Shown here piece after piece: positions 1 through 11,833 of a stretch of 64,000 bases of DNA. The notes beneath the pieces are model-generated. The model made no database searches and was not told the DNA's origin. It saw only the letters and a program-made list of their open reading frames with translations. Numbering within the stretch: the stretch's first letter is position 1; the number at the start of each line of letters is the position of its first letter. Made by a program: the position numbers and the translations under genes. The DNA comes from Ailurus styani (Eukaryota > Chordata > Mammalia > Carnivora > Ailuridae). The stretch is taken from NCBI GenBank assembly GCA_002007465.1, contig LNAC01000164.1, positions 2,611,406-2,675,405 on the forward strand. The letters run 5' to 3'.

Positions 1-299
1 CTAAGGACATGTCAAAGATCGGACACATGACAGCTATGTGCTATGTGGTTTCCCAGATGAGAGTCTGGAACAGAAAAAAAGGTGATTAGCAGAAAAAACG
101 GTATAGTCCGAATGACGTCTTGAGTTAGTACTATTGTCCCAATGTTAATTTCCCAGTTCCGATAATTGTTTTATGGTTTTGTAAGATGTTAGTATCAGGG
201 GAAGCTGGGTGAAGGGTTTATGGGAGTTCTACTTTTTTTTTTTTCTTTTTTGCAACTTTTCTCCAAGTCTAAAATTATTTCAAAATAAAATATTAAAAC
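1..299 (+). mobile_element. Old L1M 3' end, sense
   Basis: Ends in the diagnostic L1M tail: '...GGGGAAGCTGGGTGAAGGG...', then CTAAAATTATTTCAAAATAAAA. A 14-bp T-run with one C interrupts it at 232-250. The 5' side is cut by the window edge. Confidence 0.85.
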
Positions 300-3200
300 C
301 AAGGAAGTTAATGTCCAAGTGATGTGTTAGGTAAAAAAAGAAACTGACTAGAGTGGAGCCACGCACAGCAGATCACACCTGATTCCGTCTCATCTCCTGT
401 GTCAGAGAGAGTGAGCTCTTATTAAGGGGCCCCAACGCCTGCTTCTTTAGCCCCTGCGTACCTGCTGCATCCTGAGGAGTGGTCCGCTGTAGGCCAATAA
501 CTGGTCAGCAATGGAGACACCCACCCCACGTCTGATCCTGGATGGTGCTCTGCAGTGGTTGGGGAGGAGGCCACTCACTTAGCATTAGAACTGTCTGTAG
601 GGCTGAATGATCAGGGCACTTGTCTCTGTTCCTTGGAATATAAATGAAGTTCTGCCTGTTTTATCTTTCTATCTCCGTTCCAGTCACTATGGCAATATGT
701 TTGCAGATCGAGATGCCTACCCCTACGCTCACACTCAGTGTTTGATCATCCAGAAGAAAGAAAAATAAGTTCAGACCCAGCTCTGCAATAATTTATTATT
801 TTGTTTCCTGTTTTAAGTGCCTTGCTCTTGCACAAAGCAGGCATTTTGCTTGCACTTCTTGGGCGCAGAAGGTACATGTACTTTTCTTATGACTGATGTG
901 GTCATCTCTGTCATGCTGATAGCAGGGTGTGTAGAAGAAAGCCATTATTATAATTGGGAAAATGTGAATCTTGGGGTTTTTATTTTTTCATTGAAATCAG
1001 CTGTCAGAGGGGGTTCTAGAAAGGATAAAGTCTTCCATTCTGGCATACAACTCCCTCACAAGTATTTGCTGTCAGAAGTTCATATTTTCTAAGTAAAAAA
1101 AAAAAAGGTTAATGCTAAAAAATGTTCTTTATGTTTTACCTGAGTGGCTGAGGTGTACTGCTTTTTGTTATTGATTTACAAATTTTATTGTCTGACCCTT
1201 GGGATGCGTGTGGATTACTCAATAGTGTGACAAATGGCTGGGCTCTGAACTATGTATTGTATTACAGGGGAGTTCATAAACCATATTTCTCTGTAGGTTA
1301 TTTTAGGCATAAGACTAGTGAACTGTCATTTCTCTTTTAGTCACATGTGACTAAAAAAAGGTGGGGGTTGGTGGTGGGAGGGAGACGTGTCTGGCTCAAA
1401 ATTCAACAGAGCACCCTGGAATGGTTTTGAGTGTGGATGCTGGAAGTAGACCGACTTTGGGTGTGGACTGGGAGGACTGGGGGCACCTGGAATAGAGGAG
1501 AGTGGCTTTGCTGCACCTTTGCACAGGCTAGAGCCCCTCAGGAAGACACCTGGCTTCCACTCCCCTGGGACTTCTGTTCCAGTCAAACAGCAAATGGCCT
1601 GAGGCCAGAGAGTCCTGCACCCCGAGTAGACCTACCACACTCCTGCTCCCCTTCCCCCACACAGCCACTTGTGCTGATGGATGTGCAAACCCTTTACAGA
1701 CGGTTTGGCACTGCTTGGTTTGCAGAGATCATCTGTCTCTTTTGAATGAGCAACTTTATGTTTGTGGCTCCTTTTTCCTGCACAGAGAGAATTGCTTCTG
1801 CCTTCTGATGGAAATGTTTACCTTCCCTGGGGAAAGGCACTATTCTTTGGGGGTAATGTTTGCCGGTGCTCCCCACCCCTTGTGGGAGCATAAGCCTGTG
1901 CTCGAGGGTGGATGGGAGGAGGCGGCCATTCGAGCATGCACAATTGCCACTGGGGCAGCCATCTGCCAGTGTCGTAGCTCACAGCCTTCCTCTGAGCAGG
2001 CCGCCGGGAGGGAGTGTCTGTATTCGGGGGCCTGCACGCATTATGCACAGCCTCTTCCCTAAATGAGCTTTCTAAGTGTATATAACTCCTTTCTACCCTG
2101 TTCTTGTATGATCTGCCTTGGGGCACCATTCAGAATCTCCCCTAATTATACTAGAGCTCAGCTTCTACTGTCTCGCATNTTTTTTTTTTTTTTTTTTTTT
2201 TTTTGCAAGGGGGGCGGTGGGGAATAGATTTCTAAAATTGCATTGAGGGATTGATTTACAGTTATAGGAAAAAATGCTTTTTACAAGGAAATTATCAACA
2301 CTGCAATGATAGTTTCCCATCAGTGGTATTTTTACTATCCAAAGCCAGGTTAGCGTCCATGTCTTTCCCAGAATGGACTCTGTAATTTGAGGAGGCTACT
2401 CTAGTATTAAAATGAAATCTGTGCTTCTGATTGCAGACCACCACCTCCCCCCCCTTCCCTTCCTGAGATGGAGGAGTTTTTGCACATGCTGCTTAGAAAA
2501 AGGAGATTTATATCATGACTCAATCCTCGCCCACAGATCTAGGATTCCTGCCATCCAGTAAATTTTGGCAGGCAGGTCCTGTGTGTGGAGAACATGTCCT
2601 GCCTCCCTATCCCTGTGCTGCTCCCCTTATTGCGTATGCTTCTTGGGTGGAGTCTGGGATGTCTAGCTGCTCCTCTCTTCGCTTTTCCTCCCAAGCAACC
2701 CCTGCTTCTCCTACAGGGCTGTCCCTTAGCATTCTCGAGGTGCAAGGGATGGTCTCTCATGTCCCAGGGACTTGGTAGAGAGACCTATAAAATTCAAGCC
2801 CTGAGGTGTTTGGGGGCTTGTTACTCGTCTGCCACTGCGTTAAGTACTGGTGAGAGTACCCCAGCATGCCCTGGCCATCAGCACCAGAGCCCACCTGCGA
2901 ATTCATTCGAATAAGAAGTCTGGCAGACCCATCCCTTCAGTCACATGAATACAGATGTCTTTGTGCCTGTAATTATAGTGTTGACCCCTTAAAGTCACTG
3001 AGGCCTCCGGGTGAGTGCTGGTGAGGCCATGATGCTGTTGAGAGTGAGTTACTGGTGACACTGGGTCCTCCTTTGCCCTCTGGTGGGGAAGAGGAGATTG
3101 GGGAGGGGGGGAAGCATTGGGTTTTAGAAAATGCTTGGCTCTGAAGACTTGGTTGAACGTTGCCTTCTCCTCCCCATCCCTAGGTAATTCAGGAGAATTT

Positions 3201-5190
3201 AAGATAACCGAGCGCAGGGCAGAATAGGACTTTGGGGGACCAGAGACAACAAGAGGCGTGTGGTGGGAAGAAAGAGAGTGAGCTGCTGGCTAACCTCTGT
3301 CTTAGAACAGGACCTTCTTGGCCTGGCAGCCATGGACCAGCATGGGCTGACCCCACTGTTGGCATGTGTAGGAGGGAGTGGTGAGCGCCTCAGAGACTGT
3401 TCCCTAGGGATAGGATATTGTTGCTGCGTCTGAGGCTCCCACTCCCCTCTTCACTGAGCCACCGGAAAGCAAAGGGTCCTCAGCTGCTTGGCTCCTGCAG
3501 TGAGGAGACTGGCCACACGGGAAGAGACCTAGGGCAAGTCTGGACCATGTTGCTCCCTCTTTAACTGAGCCAGTAGGAAGCTCCTGTTGTTGGAACAGCC
3601 TCCCTGTCCCCTGAGCCTGTGTAGATGTGTCTGGAGCTGAATCTTTCCCTTCCAGCCTGATTTTTGTGGGCTTTTCTCCCCATTTCTGGCCTCAGAACTA
3701 ACCTGATGGTAGCTTCTGGAGTCTCTCCAGGCCTGCAGCATATAGGGCTTAGCAATGACAAGATGTGTTGTAGGGCTGCACTTACTGGATGTCCTTTGAG
3801 ATTAAGTTTCCCATAGTCCTTAAGTGCCCCATAGGGGCCTCTTCAGGGGCCCTGATTTCCCTTGAACTTAGTGCTGACTCCCACACACATATCTGTTTTT
3901 TCATCTTAATCATGATTGGTGGTGAATTGGGGGGAAGGGAGCGAGGATTTGCTTTCCCCTGCACCAGAAGTGCGGAGCCGCTAATTTCATTCTCCACACT
4001 GTCTCTTAGATGAGCAGGGTCCTCTGTGCCCCTGTTTAGTACCGCTGTGTTGCTGGACTCTCCTGGCAAAAATTAGGCTAATGTCTCCAACGACTGCATT
4101 AGCCACTGAAATGAGGTCCTAAATTGAAGGTACTACACCAAGTCTGTCTCCAAGGTATTGCCTTGTTCTGGCTTTTATTATTCAAATTCATTCTCTCAAT
4201 GATTCTCTGCAGACTGACTGGCACACGTTTCAGTGACATTGTATTAGCTGAAAGGCAAGATCACCTTTTAAGGGGAGGGAGAAAGGAAAGGAAAAAACAG
4301 AAAAAAACCCCAATAAGATGAATGCTGTTGTGCAAAGAGTCAGCAATTTGTTCCAAGAGCTCCTTGGCCAGTCTGAGCAATGCCTAGAGATAGGAGAGTA
4401 AGGGACCAGACCAGGGATGGAGTGGAGGGGGTAGTGTGGGGATAGGGGGGCATGTCGGTGCATTAGTGACATTTGTGCCTTGTAAGTTTCCTGTACGTCC
4501 TCCTTCCCTTTCATGTTTACTGAGCACCCAAATGTATGCCTTACAGGGTGTTGAACTCCAGGGTGGAAAACCGAAGATCAACAAAACAGGATCTTCTCTT
4601 CACAAAGCTGTTAGTCTTACAGTTTCACTGCGTTTTCTCTATCTTGGGTGTGTGGGTAGGGGTGAGGGGGATGAGGGGAGGATTTGAGCTATGATTCTTA
4701 TATTTTACATCAGAAGTAGGAGCCTTCTAACAGTCATATGCTTAGAGAGTTGAGAATTTGGCTCTTACATGTTTGTTTTTAAAATAGATTTTTTTGCCTG
4801 CTGACAAAGTAATATGTTTTCCAAGCAGAAAACTTGGAAAACACAGAAAAGCACAAAGGGAAACAACACCACCACCGTCCCCCATGTTCCACTATCCACA
4901 TGTAAAAATAACATTATGGCTTATGTTTTTCCAGTTGTTTTTACACAAGTGCCGTCATTCTGTACGTAGTGTGTTTTGAGGCTGATACTTTCCCTTTAGC
5001 AACTGGGAGTAAAGTTTTGCAGAGTTTGGAAAGGTAAAACTTCTAGCACATAACTAGGCACATAGTGAACATTATTCAGGTGCTGGTCTTTATCAGTTGT
5101 ATGAATATACCAAATTATGCTTCATTGATTCTTATTGTACATTTAGGTGGTTTATAGCTTTCTGTTCTAAGTAATTCTACAATGAAAGCC

Positions 5191-5192
<2 letters not shown>
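300..5192. other. Mostly unassigned intronic sequence
   Basis: No exon-like conserved frame and no clear young repeat, apart from the poly-T at 2.18 kb. 4790-4990 (TTGGAAAACACAGAAAAGCAC...) and 28060-28200 resemble the same old interspersed repeat, which I cannot name. 5030-5080 looks like a MIR tail. Confidence 0.5.
2179..2204. repeat. Poly-T run with an unresolved base
   Basis: An N at 2179 is followed by about 25 T, then GCAAGGGGGGCGG. No clear SINE or L1 body lies on either side. The N probably marks sequencing slippage or polishing failure. Confidence 0.8.

Positions 5193-5229
<37 letters not shown>
5193..5229. repeat. (GT)n microsatellite, about 18 units
   Basis: Uninterrupted TG dinucleotides. 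Confidence 0.98.
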
Positions 5230-5233
<4 letters not shown>

Positions 5234-5710
5234 CTTTTTGTCTATTTTTATGTGCCCTCTGACTATGTTCTTTAAAGATTCACCAAAGTTGAAGTGCTCT
5301 TCTTTTCTGATTCTTCTGCCCTGCGTTTCAGCTGGGACAAGGCGTTGTCTGGGTTGTTAGGACAGCCCCACGCTTTGATATTCTCATCCCTTTTCTGTAT
5401 CTTGTGTCAGATGCCCTAGGATTTCTTCTCCCTGTGGTCCCTTGACCAGGTCTCTCTTGACCAGGAAATAGCTGGCTTCAGGGAAGATGGGGCAGCAAGC
5501 ACAGAACACACGTTCCTGTTGTTTTGCACGGAGGTGGTAGTATCCCCAGAGACAGGGACGTGGTCAGCGACCTCTTTGATGATGAGCACACACTCAGTGC
5601 CTGCCCACCTGTGTCCCGCCCAGTGCTAGATAAGGCAGAGATAAAACATGGGCGCCCATACCTTCCAGCTACTTGCCTACTGATTAGATAATGGAATTGA
5701 CACGAAATAA
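5230..5710. other. Unassigned intronic sequence
   Basis: No recognised repeat, RNA or coding signal. Confidence 0.5.
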
Positions 5711-6260
5711 TTCACACACATTTATTGAGCATTTCCTGTATGGTAGATACTTGGGCCAGGCTACTGTTGGGGGAACAGAAAAGGCTGAGATGCTATTCCC
5801 CTTCTTAAAGGAAGCTGCAATCCATATAAGTAAGAGCTATTTATAGGTAAAGTTAACTAGCCACACAGGTCAATAAGTGATAAATATCTAGTCATGCAGA
5901 CAACAAGTATTAGAGAGACTGGCTACTTTGGAGAAGAAGGTCATTCGTTATGAGTCAGAGAGAAGATAGGATACTCGTTGGGACATGAGAAAGAGCTGGC
6001 ATTTGGTGAGGTAGGGTGGGGAAGGGTTTTCTAGGTGAAGGGAGCAGCTTGCAAGAGATGGTGGCAATACTGATTGTGTTAAGGTGGAGAACAGTTGCAC
6101 CGCCACACGGGAGCAGGCTAGGGGTGGGGAATTGCAGAGAGGCAGGTGAGGGACAAGGCTGCATATTGAGAGATCTGAGCGTGGTGGGCTCCAGATCACT
6201 ATTTGGTATGCAGTGGCTGGAAACAATTTGGTAAAATTGTCTCTGATTAAAGGACAGGTA
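5711..6260 (-). mobile_element. L2-derived LINE fragment, antisense
   Basis: Starts with the reverse complement of the L2 3' end (CATTTATTGAGCATTTCCTGT) and continues with the typical 'fixed-weight gain' purine-rich body. Highly diverged. The right border is soft. Confidence 0.6.
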
Positions 6261-6299
6261 AGAAGGTCTTGATTTCTCTCAGTGCCAGAGGGCCCCCAG

Positions 6300-6649
6300 G
6301 CTCAGTCCTTGGGTGTCCACTCTTCTCTGTCTACACTAAAGCTCTGGGTGATCACAACTAGCCTAGCGGCTTTAAATTTCATGTGCATGCTGATGATTGC
6401 CAGATTTTTTTTTTTTTTTTTTTTAGTCTCCAGCACATACTTTTCTGAGCTCCAGACTCCTCTGTCCATCTGCTTAACAGACATCAGTATGTGGATGTTT
6501 AATAGGCACCTCAACCTTAACACGTTTAAAAGTGAGCTCATGTAACCTTCCCCACCTCAGTGAATGGCAACTCTGTCCTTTCACTTATTCAGGCCAGAAT
6601 CTTCTTAGGCATTCTTGACTCCTTTCTCTTACACCCACCTTTGCCCAAT
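6300..6649 (+). mobile_element. L2 LINE, sense, segment A of a split copy
   Basis: Contains L2 3'-region hallmarks: CTCCAGACTCCTCTGTCCATCTGC, GGCACCTCAACCTTAACACG, CAGTGAATGGCAACTCTGTCC and CATTCTTGACTCCT. A 19-nt T tract lies at 6405-6424. The element continues at 6844 after two SINE insertions. Confidence 0.8.
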
Positions 6650-6843
6650 GCAGGGCTTGAATTCACAAGCCTGAGGTCAAGACTTGAGCTGAGATCAAGA
6701 GTAGGTTGCTTAACCAACTGAGCCAGCCAGGCACCCCGAAAGATTTTATTTTTAAGCAATCTCTACATCCTACATGGGGCTCAAACTCAAAGCCCGGAGA
6801 TCAAGAGTCATATGCTCAAATGACTGAGCCAGCCAGGCGGCCC
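6650..6843 (-). mobile_element. Two adjacent old CAN-SINE copies, antisense
   Basis: Two tandem antisense tRNA-Lys SINE ends, 'CTGAGCCAGCCAGGC...C', close at about 6738 and 6843. The second has the T-rich tail TTTTATTTTTAAGCAATCTC. Divergence is high, so these are older than the GGTTAAAGCC type. Confidence 0.8.
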
Positions 6844-7308
6844 TCTCACACTCGTATTCTGACAGCACAGCCCACAGTAGCTCTGTCTTCAAAATCTAAA
6901 ATCTGACCACTTCTCATTACTGCTCTGACCACCACGATCTCTCACCCAGATTATTGTAGTAGGCTCCTAACTGGCCTTCTTCATCCTTCTGCCTTTATCA
7001 CCTACAGTCCTTTCTCAATACAGCAACTAGAGTGATCCTTTTATCATGTCTTTTCTCTGCTCAGAAATATCTTTTGGCCTTCCTTCTCATAGAAAGTAAG
7101 AGTCAAAGTCCTTTCCAAGACCTACACATCCCTATGATGTGGCTCACCATTACCTCTGTTGATTTACTCCTCCTGCTCTCCCTCAGGGTCCCTTGGCCTC
7201 CCTCACATTCCCTGAACACATCAGGCCCATCACACCTTGGGACCTAGAATACTCTTCTCCTAGACAGGTTTGTGGGCAACTCGCGCACTTTTTTTTAGGT
7301 CTTTAATC
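6844..7308 (+). mobile_element. L2 LINE, sense, segment B
   Basis: Continues segment A: GTAGGCTCCTAACTGGCCTTC, CTCTGCTCAGAAATATC, and TTTTTTTAGGTCTTTAATCAGAAG at the break. Segment C resumes at 8243, so an insertion split the copy. Confidence 0.8.
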
Positions 7309-8242
7309 AGAAGCGAACTTGTCTTCTGATGGCCAAAGCTAGAATCATTTAAGCAATGTAATGTAGTATTAGGTTGTAACCCAAAGTATAAAATAAATAT
7401 ATATCAGTCTGAACTGGTATAAACAAATGATTGAATGAATAAATAAATAGGAGAGATGAGATAAATATCTCTTACAGAACAATTTCAATAATATATATAG
7501 GTGCTTTCACCTCCAGGAGGTGAAGTGTGGTCTGGACTTAGTGATTTACTTCTAAAGAACTGGTTATGGAAAGAGAAAAATAATAACATTATGGTAGAGA
7601 AACCCAGTAAGTATTACCAGTCATCAAGAGGGTAGTCACCAGTGCTGTCATATGGATATGAGGGACCCCCTGATAGGATGTGAGAACATGGGCTCTTTAC
7701 CTCTGTGGTGTTCTTCCTTGCAACTAGTAAGCCCAGAGTAATCATGAGAAAAGCGTCAAACAGATTTAAAGTGAGGAACAGTCTACACGCTGTCTGATTA
7801 GTACTCCTCAAACTGCCATAGTAATGTTAAGGAAAGACCAAGAAACTATCACAGGGATGCCTGGCTGGCTCAGTCAGTAGACCATACAGACTCTTGATCT
7901 CAGGGGTAAGTTAAAGCCCCTTGTTATATGTGGAGCCTACTTAAAACAAAAACAAAAAACGCATCATAGAACAAAGAAGACATGACATCTAAATTCCTAA
8001 ATTCTGATTTGTTTACTGGAAATGAAAGAGGACATTAATGGAAAAATCACTGAGACATGAAGAGTCTGGGGTTTAGTTACTATTAATGTAGCAATATTGG
8101 TTCCTTAATATTGATAAATGTACCACAGTAGTATAAGATGATAATATTAGGGGAACTGAAACTGGGTTAAAGGTATGCAAGAATTCTTAAAACTCTGTAC
8201 TATCATTAGTTTTCTGTAAATCTAAAATTATTCCAAAAAAAG
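7309..8242 (+). mobile_element. L1M 3' end inserted into L2, sense
   Basis: The 3' part reads 'ACATTAATGGAAAAATCACTGAGACATGAAG...', then CTGTAAATCTAAAATTATTCCAAAAAA, a degenerate L1M 3' terminus like that at 1-299. AGAAG occurs at both junctions. It is itself interrupted by a SINE at 7857-7962. Confidence 0.75.
7857..7962 (+). mobile_element. Old short CAN-SINE nested in the L1M
   Basis: Begins GATGCCTGGCTGGCTCAGTCAGTAGA and ends in an AAACAAAAACAAAAAAC tail. It is diverged and lacks the TC-rich block. Confidence 0.8.
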
Positions 8243-8520
8243 AAAGAAGTGACCTTCTCAAACAAGGCCTTCCCTGGCCACCATCTGAAAAAAGTTTTTT
8301 CCTCCTTGACACTTCAAATCCCTTTCACTGCATTCTTTTGCTCCTTAGTGCTTATTGTCTCAGAGCATATATTTTACTCATGTTGTTTGTTTCCACTTAC
8401 AAGAAAAAATAGGGATTTTGGTCTTAGTCTTGGTCCCATATGGATCTCCAAGGCCCAACCTTGTGCTTAGTTCATAGCAGACATTCAATAAATCCTTGTT
8501 CATGACTGAAAGAATGAATT
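8243..8520 (+). mobile_element. L2 LINE, sense, segment C (3' terminus)
   Basis: Resumes the L2 consensus (AAGGCCTTCCCTGGCCACC, then CAGACATTCAATAAATCC, close to the L2 3' end). With segments A and B it forms one ~1.1-kb L2 spread over 2.2 kb. Confidence 0.8.
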
Positions 8521-8871
8521 CTTATATCACCCTTTGTCCTTAGACAGCATGAGGATTTTGTGTTTGGGCCTGCCTTTCTCTTTCGAGGTTTCTAGTAGTT
8601 ACCATTCCAGTGGGGGAAATGACACCTGTTGTTTTTTTTCTTCTTTAGCTCACATAGAAATGAGAGTCCTGTCAGAAGTGGGCTCTGCGCTTCCAGTGTA
8701 TTCACCCACCAGCAGGAGGAACAAGTAAATGCCATCATTTTCTACTTTCCTGTAGACCTTATCCCCCTCCTGAAGGTGGGGGCTGGTTTATGAGAGCCAC
8801 CCTTCTTCCTTTACCTGTTCTCCTCCTGTTGATACCTATGATTCCCTACTGGCTGGTTTAGCATGACAGAT

Positions 8872-8932
8872 GTGAAGTGTGTATGGAATCGCTTCTCGGC
8901 CTTCTGGCTAAGATAAGTGAAGTGTGTATGGA
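8872..8932. repeat. 16-bp target-site duplication flanking the U2 fragment
   Basis: Perfect direct repeats at 8872-8887 and 8917-8932. The last A of copy 1 and the GTG starting copy 2 could also be read as U2 sequence, so the true TSD is 13-16 bp. Confidence 0.88.
8888..8916 (+). pseudogene. RNU2 pseudogene: U2 snRNA micro-retropseudogene (5' ~29 nt only)
   Basis: ATCGCTTCTCGGCCTT-C-TGGCTAAGAT-AA matches the first ~31 nt of U2 snRNA with one T-to-C change and one missing C. It starts exactly at the U2 5' end and stops after about 29 nt. It is flanked by 16-bp direct repeats GTGAAGTGTGTATGGA (8872-8887 and 8917-8932), the expected target-site duplication of L1-driven insertion. There is no poly(A), as is usual for 3'-truncated snRNA retrocopies. 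It is too short to be functional. Confidence 0.9.
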
Positions 8933-9408
8933 TGTGAAGACAGTGAGCATGGGACTCTTGGATCTGGAAAAGTAAAGTTGGTCAGGGAAAATGCATTTAA
9001 TCCTGAATATGTATTGAGCTTTTCTTTGCCCAGCACTGACACTTGAAGGGTGGAGAGAGTGGGAATGTGGACTGGGTCAGCAAATCCTGGTCAGGTAACT
9101 AGAACCTGACAGCCAAGCTTGACTTAAAGGGGACTAAATCTAAAACAAACTAGAGAAAACCTACCTCACACAATCAGTAGTAAATGCATGGTTAGGTGTG
9201 GATTCACAAATGCCTGAGAAAAATGTGTGGATGATAGCGGGCAAGGGATGTAAAAGAGAGTTTTGAGGACAGCCATTGATGATGGAGAAAGAACCGTGTT
9301 TTTCACACTCAGCGCATGTGCCAGGAGTGTTCTGCAAGTTCCTCTGATACTTTGAGGGAGGTGACATTGGGAGGAGAATTGTATTGTCAGGACCTTTTCC
9401 CGCGTAAG
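8933..9408. other. Unassigned intronic sequence
   Basis: Nothing recognised. The antisense 109-codon frame at 9161-9490 runs into a SINE and is not a gene. Confidence 0.5.
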
Positions 9409-9417
9409 AAGTGGGGA

Positions 9418-9603
9418 GGGGCGCCTGGGTGGCTAATTCGTTAAGCATCTGCCTTCCGCTCGGGTCATGATCCCAGGGTCCTGGGATCAAGCATCAGGCT
9501 CCCTGCTCAGCGGGGAGACCTGCTTCTCCCTCTTCCACTTCCCCTGCTTGTATGTCCTCTCTCGCTATGTCTCTGTCAAACAAACAAATAAAATCTTAAA
9601 AAA
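9418..9603 (+). mobile_element. CAN-SINE, sense
   Basis: Full-length head GGGCGCCTGGGTGGCTAATTCG through TC-rich region to AATAAAATCTTAAAAAA. Flanked by a 9-bp TSD AAGTGGGGA (9409-9417, 9604-9612). Confidence 0.95.
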
Positions 9604-9612
9604 AAGTGGGGA

Positions 9613-10789
9613 ATATTGGAAGAGAGATGGGTCCGAATGATGTCTGGAGGATTGCACACAGTGTTGGCATCAGTTTTCTCCTGTGTTAGGACTTGATTTA
9701 TTTCCTATTTTAAAGCCTCCATGGAACATACCTAGCAAAGAATGGAGTCACACTGATTTGATGCCTGAACAAAGCCATCAGGAGCAACAAAACTAGAAGA
9801 TAAAAAATATTTCCCTTGTAACCGACACTCTCCATCTCCTGTTGTTTTCAGGTTCCCCTTGTCCTGAGCCCAAAGATGGAGCATTTTTGCTTTGTTTTGG
9901 GTACAGTGCCCATCACACTTGTGGTGCACTCTGAACAAAAGCCTGCTCCCTGCTGGGTGCAAGAATTGAGCCTGAGCCTGGGGCAAGATTCCTTTCGGAA
10001 ACAAATAAGCAGGGCATCCTGCAACCCCCTCCATTTGCCTGTCTTAAGGAAGAGGCCAAGCTTCCACTCCCTTTGCAAGTAGAGCAGAATGTACTTTCTT
10101 AAAACTATTCAGATATCACAGTTGGGTTGAATTACCTGCAGAAATAGATTTATATAAAAGGAAAACTTACAAAGGAGAAATTTGTACCAAATAACAGTCT
10201 ACATTTTTGTTAAATTTCCTTTTTCTTTTTAAAGGCCATCCAGTTGAAAGTCTGAGTGTCCAGGAAAGAAGGGAGGGGTGGGAGGGGAAGAAGAAAGGGA
10301 ACAGAAAAAGAAACGAAAGTATTTAAAGATTTTTGAGTGTAAACCTGAGGTCTGGGCCATCATAAGCTCCTCATCAGCCGTGCAGCCTGCCAGGGGCTTC
10401 CCCTCCATCACCTTCTGCCTTACCTTCCATGCCTGCGTTGGAGGGTCAGGCAAGGAAAGCTGGTCTCAAGAACCTTAGCTGTTCTAAGCCCTAGCTCTGC
10501 CTGCCTGCTTCTCTAGCCAGACTGGATGGCTTAAGGTTCCAACCAATTGACTTACTCCCACCTCTGGGTCTTGATGTGAACCCTTTCTCCTATCTGCAGG
10601 ACCATGTTACAGATTACAGCTGTGCAGTAAATTACCACAAACTCGGTGGTAGAGTGGCCTAGCTCACAGTGTAGGAAGGTCAGAAATCTAGGTGATGGTT
10701 AGCTGGGTCTTCAGTGCAGGGTCTCATAGGCTGATAGCAGGGTGTCGTGCAGGGTGTGTTACTTTCTGGTGGCTCTGAAGAAGAACTGG
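9613..10789. other. Unassigned intronic sequence with one old repeat trace
   Basis: 10610-10760 (AAATTACCACAAACTCGGTGG...) resembles an old interspersed repeat also recalled by 26395-26815 and 40310-40370. I cannot name the family. The rest is unassigned. Confidence 0.45.
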
Positions 10790-11760
10790 CTTCCAAGATC
10801 ATTCAGGATGTTGCTAATATATCTTTGGAAACACTTCCTGGAAGTCACATTTCTGAGTTGTAAGTGCAGTTGCAGTTTTCACTAGACATTGTCAAATGGC
10901 TTCCTTAGGGGTTGTACCATTTGCATTTCCATGAGCATTGTTTGTAACTGCCCCTTTTGCTATAGTCTTACCTGTGGGTTGGTATTGGCCAGTCTCATAG
11001 GTGAGGAATTGTTTTATTCCTATGATGTAGAAGGCCTTCTGCAGTTTTGTTTGATCTTTCCCGTATTCTGAGCAAAGTTGAATATCTTTTTTAGTTAGGT
11101 GGCATTGTATTTCTTTTTCTGTGAACTGCCTGTTCACATCTCCAGTCCTTTTTTCTATAGGGTCATGGGTCTTCTGTATTTTTAAAAGTGCTTTATGGAT
11201 TAGTAATATTAACACTTTGTCTATATTAAGTTGCAAATTTTCTTCCCAGTTTGTCATTTGTCTTCTACTTGTGATATTTTCCATGTATCTAAAATTTTTA
11301 TGAAGTTATTTTTGCATCATCAAATTTATTAATATTTTTGTTATTGCTTCTGCATTTTGAATCATAAATAGGAAACTTGTTCTCTATTCCTAGGTTATAG
11401 AGGAATTCACTTATGTTTTCCTCTGGTACTTATATAGTTTCATTTTTTACATTTAAATATAATTTGTTTGGAATTTATCCTGATATATAGGCATAAGGAT
11501 GGAGTTAATTTTATCTTTTTCCATATGTCTGTTAAATTATCCCAAAGATGCTTATTAAAAGTCTTCCTTTCCCCACAGATTTGAGATGCTACCCTTATTA
11601 TATATTAGATTTTCATATGCAGTGGGTCTATTTTTTAATTTTCTTCACCATTCCATTGCTACTTTCGTTTATTCATGTGCCAGTTACCAGACCTTTTTAG
11701 TTATATAGATTTTGCAGTATATTTTGTTTTACTACCTAGTAGATCCTTCTAGTTTATTTC
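10790..11760 (-). mobile_element. Old L1M 3' region, antisense
   Basis: Reads as the reverse of an L1 3' half: GGTTGTACCATTTGCATTTCC, CAAATTTTCTTCCCAGTTTGTCATTTGTC, GAATTTATCCTGATATATAGG. The minus-strand 130-codon frame at 10892-11284 comes from this element and has no intact domain. Confidence 0.75.
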
Positions 11761-11770
11761 TGTGCATTCC

Positions 11771-11833
11771 TGTGTGTGTGTATGTGTCTGTGAGAGAGAG
11801 AGTGAGAGTGCAAGAGAGAGAGAGAGAGAGAGA
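11771..11833. repeat. Compound (GT)n/(AG)n microsatellite
   Basis: TGTGTGTGTGTATGTGTC followed by interrupted GAGAGA and an 11-unit AG run. Confidence 0.95.

Noticed and set aside
10892..11284. 130-codon minus frame as a possible gene
   Set aside because: Falls in an antisense old L1 3' region; Lys/Ile/Thr-rich read-through with no intact motif.
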